From Amycolatopsis endophytica (GTDB lineage: Bacteria > Actinomycetota > Actinomycetes > Mycobacteriales > Pseudonocardiaceae): DNA of 64,000 bases. How positions within the stretch are numbered: the first letter of the stretch is position 1; every line of letters starts with the position of its first letter. This document shows positions 8,431 to 17,269 of the stretch, in pieces. The position numbers and the translations under genes were made by a program. The notes beneath the pieces were generated by a model. That model was not told the DNA's origin. It saw only the letters and a program-made list of their open reading frames with translations, and searched no databases. Location: contig NZ_JACCFK010000001.1 of NCBI RefSeq assembly GCF_013410405.1, forward strand, positions 558,001 through 622,000, written 5' to 3'.

Positions 8431-10488
8431 TCAGACGTCGATCGCTTCGCGGTCCACGCGGGCGGCGGATTCGACGAGCCAGTTGCGGCGGGGTTCGACC
8501 TTCTCCCCCATCAGCAGTTCCAGTGCGGACTCCGCGGCTTCCGCGTCGTCGAGCGTGATGCGGCGGACCGAACGGGTCGAGGGGTTCATCGTGGTCTCCC
8601 ACAGCTCGTCGGCGTCCATCTCGCCCAGGCCCTTGAACCGGGGCACCGGCTTGACGATCTGCCTGCCTGCGGCCTCCAGATCGGCGACCTTCTGCTCCAT
8701 CTCGCGTTGCGTGAAGGTGAAGATGGTCTCGGCGTTACGACCCTTCGTGACGATCTTGTGCAGCGGCGGCATCGCGGCGAACAGGCGGCCGTCCTCGATG
8801 ACCGGGCGCATGTACTTGGCGAACAACGTGATCAGCAGCGTGCGGATGTGCGAGCCGTCGACGTCCGCGTCGGCCATCAGGATGACCCGGCCGTACCGCA
8901 TCGTGGACAGGTCGAACGTGCGCCCGCTGCCGGCGCCGAGGACCTGGACGATCGAGGCGATCTCGGCGTTTTTGAGCGTGTCGCCCAGCGACGCCTTCTG
9001 CACGTTGAGGATCTTGCCCCGCAACGGCAGCAGCGCCTGGTACTCCGACACCCGCGCCATCCGGGCCGATCCGAGCGCGCTGTCACCCTCGACGAGGAAC
9101 AGCTCGCTGCGTGAGATGCCGGTCGTGCGGCAGTCGACGAGCTTGGGTGGCATCGCCGCGCCCTCGAGCGCCGTCTTGCGGCGGGCCGCGTCCTTCTGCT
9201 GCTTCTGCGTCAGCCGCACGCGCGCGGCGTCGACGATCTTCTGCAGCACGACCTTGGCCTCGGACTTGGTCTTGCGGTTGTCCGTCCACTCCTTGAGGTG
9301 CCGCTCGACGACACCCTGCACCACCCGCGTGATGCCGGACGTGGACAGCTCGTCCTTGGTCTGCGAGGTGAACTGCGGCTCCGGGATGCGCACGTGGACG
9401 ACCGCGGTCATGCCCTCCAGCACGTCGTCCAGCGTCGGCAGATCCTCCTTGGCCTTGAGCAGGCCGCGGGTGCGCGTGATGGCCTCCTGCAACGCCTTCG
9501 TGGCCCCGCGGTCGAACCCGCGGCGGTGCGTGCCGCCGTGCAGGTTGCGGATCGTGTTGCTGAAACACTCCACGGTGCGCTCGTAGCCGGTGCCCCACCG
9601 CAGCGCGATCTCGACCTCGGCGTGGCGCTCCACATTGGACCGCATCACGCCGTTGGCATCGGCCGCGTTCTCCTTGTACACGCCCTCGCCGCGGATGATC
9701 AGCGTGCCGGAAACCGGTTTCTCGTCCGAGGGCGCGAGGAAGTCGACCATATCGGCCAGCCCGTGGGGGAAGTGGAACGTCTCCTCGCCGATCGAGCCTT
9801 CGGTGGCGGTGCGCAGCACGTAGGTGACGCCAGGCACGAGGAACGCGGTGTTGCGCAGCTTCGTGCGCACCTGCTCGACGTCGAGCTCCGCGCCCTTCTC
9901 GAAGTACCGCGAGTCGTGCCAGTAGCGGATGGACGTGCCGGTGCGCTCACCGCGCTTCATCCTGCCCGCGATACGCAACCCGGGCTGCGGCGTGAACTTC
10001 GCCTTCGGGCCGGGCCCGTCGAACACACCCGGCTTGCCGTGCGCGAACGACATCTCGTGCACCTTGCCGCCGTTGCGCACCGTGACGTCGAAGCGGTGCG
10101 ACAGCGCGTTGACCGCCGACGCGCCGACGCCGTGCAGACCACCCGAGGTCTTGTAGCCGGACCCGCCGAACTTGCCGCCCGCGTGCAGCCGGGTCAGCAC
10201 CAGCTCGACACCGGAGAGCCCGGACTTGGCGTGCACGCCGGTCGGGATGCCGCGGCCGTCGTCGTCGACCTGGACACTGCCGTCGGCGTGCAGCGTCACC
10301 ACGACCCTGGTCGCGTGACCTGCGACACCCTCGTCGGTCGAGTTGTCGACGATCTCGGTGAACAGGTGGTTGACGCCACGGCTGTCGGTCGACCCGATGT
10401 ACATACCGGGGCGCTTCCGGACCGCTTCCAGGCCTTCCAGGTGGGTAAGGTCGTCGGCCCCGTAGAGGGGCTCAGCAGAAGCAGTCAC
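8431..10488 (-). CDS. parE: DNA topoisomerase IV-type subunit B (GyrB/ParE family)
   Basis: 685 residues. The GHKL ATPase comes first (LEAVRKRPGMYIGST, FTEIVDNSTDEG, GRGIPTG), then the transducer, then the Toprim domain with FLVEGDSALG near residue 464 and ADADVDGSHIRTLL near 540, ending with FKGLGEMDADELWETTM. It supplies ATP hydrolysis and metal-dependent cleavage to the ParC partner encoded 25 bases downstream. The GTG at 10488 is preferred because GGGAGAG lies just upstream; an ATG at 10512 (8 residues longer) is possible but has no ribosome site. The frame's further upstream extension is a shadow of the TetR gene. Confidence 0.92.
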   Translation of the reverse strand: MTASAEPLYGADDLTHLEGLEAVRKRPGMYIGSTDSRGVNHLFTEIVDNSTDEGVAGHATRVVVTLHADGSVQVDDDGRGIPTGVHAKSGLSGVELVLTRLHAGGKFGGSGYKTSGGLHGVGASAVNALSHRFDVTVRNGGKVHEMSFAHGKPGVFDGPGPKAKFTPQPGLRIAGRMKRGERTGTSIRYWHDSRYFEKGAELDVEQVRTKLRNTAFLVPGVTYVLRTATEGSIGEETFHFPHGLADMVDFLAPSDEKPVSGTLIIRGEGVYKENAADANGVMRSNVERHAEVEIALRWGTGYERTVECFSNTIRNLHGGTHRRGFDRGATKALQEAITRTRGLLKAKEDLPTLDDVLEGMTAVVHVRIPEPQFTSQTKDELSTSGITRVVQGVVERHLKEWTDNRKTKSEAKVVLQKIVDAARVRLTQKQQKDAARRKTALEGAAMPPKLVDCRTTGISRSELFLVEGDSALGSARMARVSEYQALLPLRGKILNVQKASLGDTLKNAEIASIVQVLGAGSGRTFDLSTMRYGRVILMADADVDGSHIRTLLITLFAKYMRPVIEDGRLFAAMPPLHKIVTKGRNAETIFTFTQREMEQKVADLEAAGRQIVKPVPRFKGLGEMDADELWETTMNPSTRSVRRITLDDAEAAESALELLMGEKVEPRRNWLVESAARVDREAIDV

Positions 10489-10586
10489 AGGATCTTCTCT
10501 CCCAGTAGCCATTGGGGTGGTGTGGCGCCCGTGCCCCACGACTGTGCAGGGTATCGGAGGGCACCGACAACACCGGGGATTGTTGC

Positions 10587-11240
10587 CTACTGCCGACGTT
10601 TCGCGTGGATGGCGCCGACCAGCATGTCGAGCTCCGCGTCGAAGATCTCGTCGGCGGTGGCGGCCCGCAGGTGTGGTACCAGTGCTTTCAGTGTAGGCGC
10701 TGACGAGCTGCCCTGTGCGGCCGCGAAGATCCCGGCGTTGCGGTCCGGGGTCGTCGGGTCGCCGTGCACCTCGCGGTGGGCGCGGCCGAGCACGACGTCG
10801 AGGAAGACCAGGTAGAACCGGGCCTGGGCGGGTTCGTCGAGGCCGGCGGCGGCGAGGATCTCCGCGATGGTCTCGGCGAGGCGCAGGCCGCCGGGGCCGT
10901 GGTTGCCGCGGGTCATGATCAGCTCGGCGAAGCCGGGGTAGGCGCGCAGTTCGCGGCGCATCCCGTGAGCCAGCACACGCAGCCGCTCCGGCCACGGTCC
11001 GTGACCGGCCTCGGCGGGGCGGACGTGGTCGGCCGCGATCGAGTCGGCGACCAGGACCAGCAGCGCCTCCTTGTCCGGGACGTGCCGGTAGAGCGCCATG
11101 CGGGAGGCGCCGACCTCGTCGGCGACCCGCCTGATGGTGAGGGCTGCCAGTCCCTCGCGACGGGCGAGCTCGACCGCCGCGGCGACGATCTGGTCCCGTT
11201 CGAGGCTTCCCCATGCACGACGTTCGGCTGCGCTGGACAC
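10587..11240 (-). CDS. TetR-family transcriptional regulator
   Basis: 217 residues: an N-terminal TetR helix-turn-helix (LERDQIVAAAVELARREG, then IRRVADEVGASRMALYRHVPDKEALL), followed by a longer C-terminal ligand domain of the TetR_C (TetR/ActII) type. It is read away from the pseudouridine synthase gene; only 33 bases separate the starts, so the two share a promoter region and binding here would affect both. The ligand is unknown. Confidence 0.88.
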   Translation of the reverse strand: MSSAAERRAWGSLERDQIVAAAVELARREGLAALTIRRVADEVGASRMALYRHVPDKEALLVLVADSIAADHVRPAEAGHGPWPERLRVLAHGMRRELRAYPGFAELIMTRGNHGPGGLRLAETIAEILAAAGLDEPAQARFYLVFLDVVLGRAHREVHGDPTTPDRNAGIFAAAQGSSSAPTLKALVPHLRAATADEIFDAELDMLVGAIHAKRRQ

Positions 11241-11259
11241 GGCTACGCACGCTACTCGC

Positions 11260-11265
11260 TACAGT
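11260..11265 (+). promoter_or_regulatory. -10 element, probably giving a leaderless transcript
   Basis: TACAGT fits the actinobacterial TANNNT -10 hexamer and ends 8 bases before the ATG at 11274. There is no ribosome-binding site between them, so transcription would start at or next to the start codon. Confidence 0.55.
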
Positions 11266-11273
11266 GCGTACCG

Positions 11274-12194
11274 ATGAGACGCAAGCCGCCCCCGTCCCCG
11301 CTGCCGCCACGCGACGGGGTCAACGCGGCGCGCATCCGGACGCCGCCGGGCGGTCCGTGGGAGACGATCCGCGACTACCTGGTGCGGAAGCTGACGAAGC
11401 TGCCTGCCGAGACGATCGACGCGATGCTCGCCGAAGGCGCCGTCGTCGGCGTGGACGGGCCGATCGACGCCGCGACACCGTTCACGCCCAGCACTTTCCT
11501 GTGGTTCCACCGCGACCGCCACGACGAGGTCCGGGTACCGTTCGAGCTGACCCCGCTTTACGAGGACGACGTGCTGCTGGTCGTCGACAAGCCGCACTTC
11601 CTGGCGACGACGCCGCGCGGCGGGCACGTGCGGGAGACCGCGCTGGTGCGGCTGCGGCACACGCGGGACCTGCCCGAACTGTCCCCGGCGCACCGGCTGG
11701 ACCGGCTGACGGCGGGCGTGCTGATGTTCGTCAAGACCGCGGCACACCGCGCCGCGTACCAGAACCTGTTCCGGGATCGCCTGGTGCACAAGGAATACGA
11801 GGCGGTCGCGCCGTACTCGGCGGAGCTGGAGCTGCCGCGCACCGTGGAGAGCCGGATCGTGAAGAAGCGCGGGGTGCTGACCGCGCGTGAGCTACCCGGA
11901 CCGGTGAACGCCAGGACGCACGTGGAGCTGCTGGAACACCACGACGGGCTGGGCCGCTACCGGCTGGTGCCGGAAACCGGGCGCACGCACCAGCTGCGGG
12001 TGCACCTGAACTCGCTGGGCGTGCCGATCCTGAACGACCCGCTCTACCCGGAGGTGCGCGAGACCGCGCCGGACGACTTCGGTGATCCGTTGCAGCTGCT
12101 GGCGAAGGTGCTGGCGTTCACGGATCCGGTGACCGGGCGGGAACACCGCTTCGAGAGCGGGCTCCGGCTGCGATCCGTCCACATCGGATCGTGA
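11274..12194 (+). CDS. RluA-family pseudouridine synthase
   Basis: 306 residues. The catalytic motif HRLDRLTAG carries the conserved aspartate that attacks the uridine; other family motifs are VVDKPHFLATTP, HKEYEAVAP and ETGRTHQLRVHLNSLGVPI. It isomerises uridine to pseudouridine in RNA in the cytoplasm; the target (rRNA or tRNA site) cannot be told from sequence. An N-terminal S4-like segment (LVRKLTKLPAETIDAMLAEGAV) is present. The ATG at 11274 is preferred because a -10 box lies 8 bases upstream, pointing to leaderless translation. Its stop overlaps a GTG that opens the next coding-like stretch. Confidence 0.9.
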   Translation: MRRKPPPSPLPPRDGVNAARIRTPPGGPWETIRDYLVRKLTKLPAETIDAMLAEGAVVGVDGPIDAATPFTPSTFLWFHRDRHDEVRVPFELTPLYEDDVLLVVDKPHFLATTPRGGHVRETALVRLRHTRDLPELSPAHRLDRLTAGVLMFVKTAAHRAAYQNLFRDRLVHKEYEAVAPYSAELELPRTVESRIVKKRGVLTARELPGPVNARTHVELLEHHDGLGRYRLVPETGRTHQLRVHLNSLGVPILNDPLYPEVRETAPDDFGDPLQLLAKVLAFTDPVTGREHRFESGLRLRSVHIGS

Positions 12195-12430
12195 TCCGCG
12201 AGGTCTTCGGCGAACCGGTCGCGGTCCACCCGCTTCCGGCGCACCCTCGGGCCGGAGCGGGCGCGGAGTACGCGAACGTCACCGGAGCGGTCACCACGGA
12301 GCAGGGCGAGCCGTGGCACGTTCCTCTCCCCGGACGAGTCCGCGCGTTGCTCGGGCCGCACGACCTTCTCGTCGACCGCACCGACAGCCGGCGCCCCGCC
12401 GAGCTTTCCCGCTTCGTGCACGCGGTCAGG
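12191..12430 (+). pseudogene. coding-like fragment with no clear end (probable gene remnant)
   Basis: A GTG at 12191 overlaps the stop of the pseudouridine synthase gene, and the frame MIREVFGEPVAVHP onwards has strongly G/C third codon positions for about 80 codons, as expected of a real gene. After about 12425 the same frame only continues as a shadow of the oppositely oriented gene that ends there, and no stop appears at the junction. I do not recognise the protein. It may be a small gene whose 3' end was lost when the neighbouring gene arrived, or simply a chance frame. Confidence 0.35.
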
Positions 12431-13037
12431 ACTCGCTCGGCGGCGCCAGATCGAGCTGCCGTCGCAGCGTCGTGCGGAACACGTCACGGGTGGCGTCCCC
12501 GACACCGGTCGTCTCCACGACGACAACGCGGTCGTAGAGCACGTACGCGGTGCCGAACCGCGCGAGCGGCACGCCGACCGGCGTTCCGTAAACCTCGACG
12601 CCCTCCAGCGACAGGTCCCGGTCGGTGGTCAGCCCCTGGAGCTCCTCCCCCTCGCCGAAGGCTTTCACGGCGCCCTCGGGATCACCCGTCGTCATCGCGT
12701 ACAGACCGACCGTCACCTCGGACTGGACCCCGGTCTTGCGCATCCCGTCGCTCATCCCGGCGGTGGTCAGCACGTCGACCATCGGCTGCGGCAGCGACAC
12801 CGTGGTGCGCAGCGAGGCCAGCGTGAACGGCCCGCTCGGCCCCGGCGCGCCGGGTGGTTCGACGAGAGCCAGCGCGCTGTGCTCGGGCGCGGGCTTGGCG
12901 TCCGGCGGGTCGGCGAGGCCGGCGTTGCGGGTCACCAGGAACCCGGTGGCCGACACGGCGAGCCCCAGCATCAGCACCACGACGATCGTGATCCCGAGGG
13001 TGAGCTCCCGGCGCTGCCGGCGGACGTCGCTGGACAC
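12426..13037 (-). CDS. membrane-anchored hypothetical protein
   Basis: 203 residues. A short basic N-terminus (SSDVRRQRRELTLG) leads into one membrane helix (about residues 14-35, ITIVVVLMLGLAVSATGFL), followed by a soluble domain outside the membrane (type II topology likely). The proline-rich linker at 43-70 precedes a compact domain with VQSEVTVGLYAM and YVLYDRVVVVETTG strands. I do not recognise a family. The GTG start is chosen because it begins just before the basic-hydrophobic segment. It is read towards the fragment at 12191 and away from the glycosyltransferase gene at 13116. Confidence 0.7.
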   Translation of the reverse strand: MSSDVRRQRRELTLGITIVVVLMLGLAVSATGFLVTRNAGLADPPDAKPAPEHSALALVEPPGAPGPSGPFTLASLRTTVSLPQPMVDVLTTAGMSDGMRKTGVQSEVTVGLYAMTTGDPEGAVKAFGEGEELQGLTTDRDLSLEGVEVYGTPVGVPLARFGTAYVLYDRVVVVETTGVGDATRDVFRTTLRRQLDLAPPSES

Positions 13038-13101
13038 CGTCAGTGAATTCCTCCCCGCCGCGGATTACCGGGGATCAGTATCCCCCACCCCTTCCGACCG
13101 G

Positions 13102-13107
13102 TAGCCT
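13102..13107 (+). promoter_or_regulatory. -10 element before the glycosyltransferase gene, probably leaderless
   Basis: TAGCCT matches TANNNT and lies 8 bases before the ATG at 13116, with no ribosome-binding site between, as at 11260 and 50772. Confidence 0.5.
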
Positions 13108-13115
13108 TCCCGGTC

Positions 13116-15947
13116 ATGGTGGGTATCGGGGGGTCCCGGGGCATCGACTGGACCGGTGAGCGCTGCGTGCCCTGGGCCGACGACGTCCAGGTCATCTACG
13201 AGCACTACCACCGCTACGCACTCGCGGCCCGCTACACCTTCGGCAGGCGCGTGCTCGACCTCGCCAGCGGCGAGGGCTACGGCAGCGCGCTGATGGCGGC
13301 CCACGCCACCGAGGTCGTCGGCGCCGACATCGACGAAGCCAGTGTCGCGCACGCGAACGCACGCTACGGCGGACCGGGGAACCTGCGCTTCGTCACCGGG
13401 TCGATCACCGATCCGGACCTGCTCGCCGACGCCGGGAAGTTCGACGTCATCACCTGTTTCGAGGCGCTGGAGCACGTCGAGGAGCAGGACGATCTGATGC
13501 GCCTGGTGCGCAACCGCCTCGCCCCCGGCGGGGTCTTCCTCACCAGCACGCCCGACCTGCTCGTCTACACGCACGAGCACGGCAACGAAAACCCCTTCCA
13601 CGTCAAGGAGTTGACCGAACCGCAGTTCCGCGCGCTGCTCGGCGGCTCGTTCGAGCACGTGGCGGTCCTGCGGCAGAACGTCGCGGTCGGCTCGGTGATG
13701 ACCGGCGACCGCGAGCACGGTCCGATCCTGTCGCAGCAGCTGCGCCGCACCGGCGAGGACAGCTGGGCGGTCGGCACCGGCGCCCCGCACACCTACCTCG
13801 TGGGCATCGCCTCCGACGAGCCCGTCGAGGTGCCCGCCGCCACCACACTGCTCGATCCGGACCGCGCCCTGCTCGGCGCGGTCGCGGACGCCGCGGCCAC
13901 GCCGCTGCGTGCCGAAATCGACCGCCTCACCGCGGAGAACGGCGGCCCGAAGTCGCAGTCCCGCCGTCTCATCGAGCGCTACCGGACGCGCCGCCGTCAG
14001 GCCGAAGGGCCGGTCGCGATCACCACGAGCGAAGAGCCGGTGGTCAGCGTCGTGATCCCGGTGCACGGCAAGTGGAGCTACACGCGCCGGTGCCTCCAGT
14101 CGATCGAGGACAGCGGCACGCGGGTGCCGTTCGAGGTCGTCGTGGTGGACGACGCCTCGCCCGACGAATCGGCCGACCTGCTCGCCGCGTGCCAGGGCGT
14201 GCGGCTGGTGCGGGCCGAGGAGAACCTGGGGTTCCTGCGCGCGGTCAACTTCGGTGCCTCGCACGCCCGCGGTGAACTGCTGGTGCTGCTCAACAACGAC
14301 ACCGAGGTGCGGCCCGGCTGGCTGGACGCGCTGACCGAGGTCGTCCGCGGCGACGGCGAAATCGGCCTGGCCGGGGCGAAGCTGGTCTACCCGGACGGCA
14401 GGCTGCAGGAGTGCGGCGGCATCGTGTTCGCCGACGCCAGCGCCGCCAACTACGGTCACGGCGACGACCCGGACGACCCGCGCTACCGGGCGATCCGCGA
14501 CGTCGACTACTGCTCCGGCGCGGCGATCATGGTGCGCCGGGACCTGTGGGAGCGCCTCGGCGGCTTCGACCAGCGCTACTCCCCCGCCTACTACGAGGAC
14601 ACCGACCTGGCCTTCGCGGTGCGCGCCGAGGGTTTCCGCACCGTGGTGGTTCCGGACGCGGTCGTCGTCCACCACGAGGGTGTCTCACACGGCACCGACG
14701 TCACGGCGGGTGTCAAGAAGTACCAGGAGATCAACCACAAGGTCTTCGCCGAGAAGTGGGCCACCGCACTCGCGGAGCAGGCCGAGCCGGGCACGAGCCT
14801 GTGGCTCGCGCGTCAGCGGATCCCCGGCCGGACCCAGCGGGAGGGCGAGTTCGTGCTGGTCGCGGACGTCGTCATCCCGACCCCGGACCGCGACTCGGGC
14901 TCGGTGCGCCTGCGCACGCTGCTCGACCAGCTGGTCGCGATGGGGCACCGGGTGGTCTTCTGCCCGATGGACGAGTCACCGCGGCAGCCCTACCTCGACC
15001 AGCTGCAGCGCGCCGGTGTCACCGTCCTGCTCGATTCGGCGGCGCGGGAGCAGTTCCTGCACGAGGCGGGCAGCCGCATCAGGCTGGCGCTGCTGTCCCG
15101 GCCGACCGTGGCGTGGCACCTGGCCGACCGGCTGCGCATCTGCGCGCCGCGGGCCCGGATCGTGTTCGACACCGTCGACCTGCACTTCCTGCGGCTGTCC
15201 CGTGAGGCCGAGCTGGTGGAACGCCTGGGCGGGGCGATCGAGACCTCGACGATGCTGCACCAGCGGTCGAAGCTCTACCGCGAACTGGAGCTCGCGCTCG
15301 TGCGGGCCTGCGACCGCACGCTCGTGGTGTCCGAGGCCGAGCGCGACCTGCTCGCCGACCTCGCGCCGGGCGCACCCGTCAGCGTTCTGTCCAATGTGCA
15401 CACCGTGGGGCCGGAGGCGACCCCGGACGGGCGGCCCGGTGTGCTGTTCGTCGGCAGCTTCGACCACCCGCCCAACCGCGACGCGGCCTACTGGCTGGCC
15501 GGTGAGATCTGGCCGCTGGTGCGCCGCGAGGTGCCGGAGGCGGTGCTCGACCTCGTCGGCCACGATCCGACGAACCAGCTGCGCACGCTGGAGGGTTCCG
15601 GGGTGCGGTTCCGCGGCTGGGTCGCCGACCTCGCCGCGCTCTACGACACGGCACGGCTGGCGGTCGCGCCGCTGCGGTTCGGCGCCGGGGTGAAGGGCAA
15701 GGTCGGCGAAAGCCTCGCCGCCGGTGTTCCGGTCGTCGGGACGACGCTGGCGTTCGAGGGCATGCGGCTGCGGGACGGCGAAGAGGTCCTCGTCGGCGAC
15801 AAGGCCGACGAGATCGCCGCCGCCATCGTGTCACTGCTGACCGATGACGCGCTCTGGTCCCGCCTCTCCCGTGCCGGGCAGACCGCGGTGACCGCGCAGT
15901 TCGGACCGGACGTCGCACGCGCCGCCCTGACCGAACTGCTGGCCTGA
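13116..15947 (+). CDS. three-domain protein: SAM methyltransferase + GT2 + GT4 glycosyltransferase
   Basis: 943 residues. Domain 1 (about 1-230) is a class I methyltransferase with motif I VLDLASGEGYG (46-56) and the post-motif FDVITCFEALEHVEEQ. Domain 2 (about 308-545) is a GT2 fold: VSVVIPVHGKWSYTRRCL, NNDTEV (metal-binding region) and YYEDTDLAFAVRAEG. Domain 3 (about 580-940) is a GT-B/GT4 fold: VLFVGSFDHPPNRDA, PLRFGAGVKGKVGESLAAGVPVVGT. Such chains build or modify surface glycans in the cytoplasm, using nucleotide sugars. The next gene, a membrane acyltransferase 2 bases on, suggests both decorate one cell-envelope polysaccharide. Sugar and acceptor are unknown. Confidence 0.9.
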   Translation: MVGIGGSRGIDWTGERCVPWADDVQVIYEHYHRYALAARYTFGRRVLDLASGEGYGSALMAAHATEVVGADIDEASVAHANARYGGPGNLRFVTGSITDPDLLADAGKFDVITCFEALEHVEEQDDLMRLVRNRLAPGGVFLTSTPDLLVYTHEHGNENPFHVKELTEPQFRALLGGSFEHVAVLRQNVAVGSVMTGDREHGPILSQQLRRTGEDSWAVGTGAPHTYLVGIASDEPVEVPAATTLLDPDRALLGAVADAAATPLRAEIDRLTAENGGPKSQSRRLIERYRTRRRQAEGPVAITTSEEPVVSVVIPVHGKWSYTRRCLQSIEDSGTRVPFEVVVVDDASPDESADLLAACQGVRLVRAEENLGFLRAVNFGASHARGELLVLLNNDTEVRPGWLDALTEVVRGDGEIGLAGAKLVYPDGRLQECGGIVFADASAANYGHGDDPDDPRYRAIRDVDYCSGAAIMVRRDLWERLGGFDQRYSPAYYEDTDLAFAVRAEGFRTVVVPDAVVVHHEGVSHGTDVTAGVKKYQEINHKVFAEKWATALAEQAEPGTSLWLARQRIPGRTQREGEFVLVADVVIPTPDRDSGSVRLRTLLDQLVAMGHRVVFCPMDESPRQPYLDQLQRAGVTVLLDSAAREQFLHEAGSRIRLALLSRPTVAWHLADRLRICAPRARIVFDTVDLHFLRLSREAELVERLGGAIETSTMLHQRSKLYRELELALVRACDRTLVVSEAERDLLADLAPGAPVSVLSNVHTVGPEATPDGRPGVLFVGSFDHPPNRDAAYWLAGEIWPLVRREVPEAVLDLVGHDPTNQLRTLEGSGVRFRGWVADLAALYDTARLAVAPLRFGAGVKGKVGESLAAGVPVVGTTLAFEGMRLRDGEEVLVGDKADEIAAAIVSLLTDDALWSRLSRAGQTAVTAQFGPDVARAALTELLA

Positions 15948-15949
15948 CC

Positions 15950-17269
15950 GTGGTCGCGGGGAACAACGCCGCCGAGCGCACGCAGGAGATCCGCCCGGCC
16001 CGCTACGCCAAGTCCGAGACCGGGTTCGCCTGGCTGCGGCTGATCGGCGCGAGCATGGTCGTGGTCGAGCACTCGTTCCCGATCGTGGACCCGCGCAACA
16101 TCGGGATCCTCCCCGCCGCATGGGACCTCTCGCCCGGTTATTTCGCGCTCATGGGGTTTTTCACCATGAGCGGTTACCAGATCACCGACAGCTGGGTCCG
16201 CGACGCGTCGTGGTGGCGCTACCTCGCCAAGCGGGTGCTGCGGATCTGGCCGCCGCTGCTCGTCGTCGTCATGTTCACCGCGTTCGTGATCGGTCCACTC
16301 GTCACGGTGCTCGACGCCGCCGAATACTGGACGGACTCCGCGACCTGGGGTTACGTGGTGCACAACGCCGCGATGTACCCCCTGCAGCACCTGCTGCCGG
16401 GCGTGTTCGCGGAGAACCCGTACCCGTGGTCGGCGAACGGATCACTGTGGACGCTGCCGATGGAGACCACCGGGTACGCGCTGGTCCTCGTCGTCGGGCT
16501 GACCGGTCTGCTCACCCGGTGGCGCGCCGGGCTGTTCGCGGTGCTGGCGGCGATCGTCGTGCTCGACGGATTCCTCGGCGCCACCTACACGTTCCAGGGT
16601 CGCGGAGGGTCCTTCCTGTCCGTGCCGGTGGGCGCGACGGTCGCGTTCGGTGTGGCGTTCGTGGTCGGCATGGTCTTGCACCGGTACCAAGACCGCATCC
16701 CGCTGTCGCGCGGTGCGGCCTACTCGATGGTGGCCCTCTACCTCCTGGTCAACTTCGTGCCCTTCCTGCAGCCCGCCGCGCGGTTCGTGCTGCCGTTCGC
16801 CGCCGGGTACGGCGCGGTCGTGTGGGCGCACCACTGGCCGCGGCGGCTGGCGAAGTACGACAAGTGGGTCTACGGCAGCTACGGCATGTACATCTGGGCG
16901 ATGCCGGTGCAGCAACTCATCGTGTTCGCCGGGGTACGCGATTCGTACCTGTTGATGGCACTGGCGTTGCCGCTCGCATACACCTGCGGGCTGCTGTCCT
17001 GGCAGCTCGTCGAAATCCCGACCCAGCGGTTGCGGATCTACCTGCGGCCCCGCAAGATTTCGGACCGTAACACTCGTCCAGGCGACGGCGTCTCCGGAAG
17101 GGGAGCACATCGTCGCGAAGGGACGGGCCATGAAAACATCCCGAATCCTGCCGACGGCAGCCACCGCGCTGGCGGTGACACTGGTTCCGCTGAGCGCGGA
17201 GGCCGGAGGCACGGTGTCCACAGTGGCCGACGGGCTGAACAACCCCAGAGGCCTGGCTTTCGCCCCTGA
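15950..17269 (+). CDS. acyltransferase 3 family membrane protein
   Basis: 439 residues with about ten membrane helices. The family start is clear: TGFAWLRLIGASMVVVEHSFP, with the histidine thought to be catalytic, and FFTMSGYQITDSW. Family members O-acetylate or O-acylate surface sugars. The GTG start at 15950 lies 2 bases after the glycosyltransferase stop, so the two are co-transcribed and probably coupled. The recognisable protein ends near RLRIYLRPRK (about residue 366); the last 65 or so residues are low-complexity and the final 140 bases run inside the next gene in another frame, as if the original stop had been lost. Confidence 0.85.
   Translation: MVAGNNAAERTQEIRPARYAKSETGFAWLRLIGASMVVVEHSFPIVDPRNIGILPAAWDLSPGYFALMGFFTMSGYQITDSWVRDASWWRYLAKRVLRIWPPLLVVVMFTAFVIGPLVTVLDAAEYWTDSATWGYVVHNAAMYPLQHLLPGVFAENPYPWSANGSLWTLPMETTGYALVLVVGLTGLLTRWRAGLFAVLAAIVVLDGFLGATYTFQGRGGSFLSVPVGATVAFGVAFVVGMVLHRYQDRIPLSRGAAYSMVALYLLVNFVPFLQPAARFVLPFAAGYGAVVWAHHWPRRLAKYDKWVYGSYGMYIWAMPVQQLIVFAGVRDSYLLMALALPLAYTCGLLSWQLVEIPTQRLRIYLRPRKISDRNTRPGDGVSGRGAHRREGTGHENIPNPADGSHRAGGDTGSAERGGRRHGVHSGRRAEQPQRPGFRP

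Noticed and set aside
4605..8558. A plus-strand open frame of about 1300 codons opposite parC
   Set aside because: It is the mirror of parC and its intein in GC-rich DNA; the peptide is Arg/His-rich with no family pattern, while the minus strand gives clear GyrA/ParC and intein motifs.
8431..11310. A longer ParE reading from 11310
   Set aside because: The part upstream of 10512 is Arg/Pro-rich shadow of the TetR gene; GTG 10488 has the better ribosome site.
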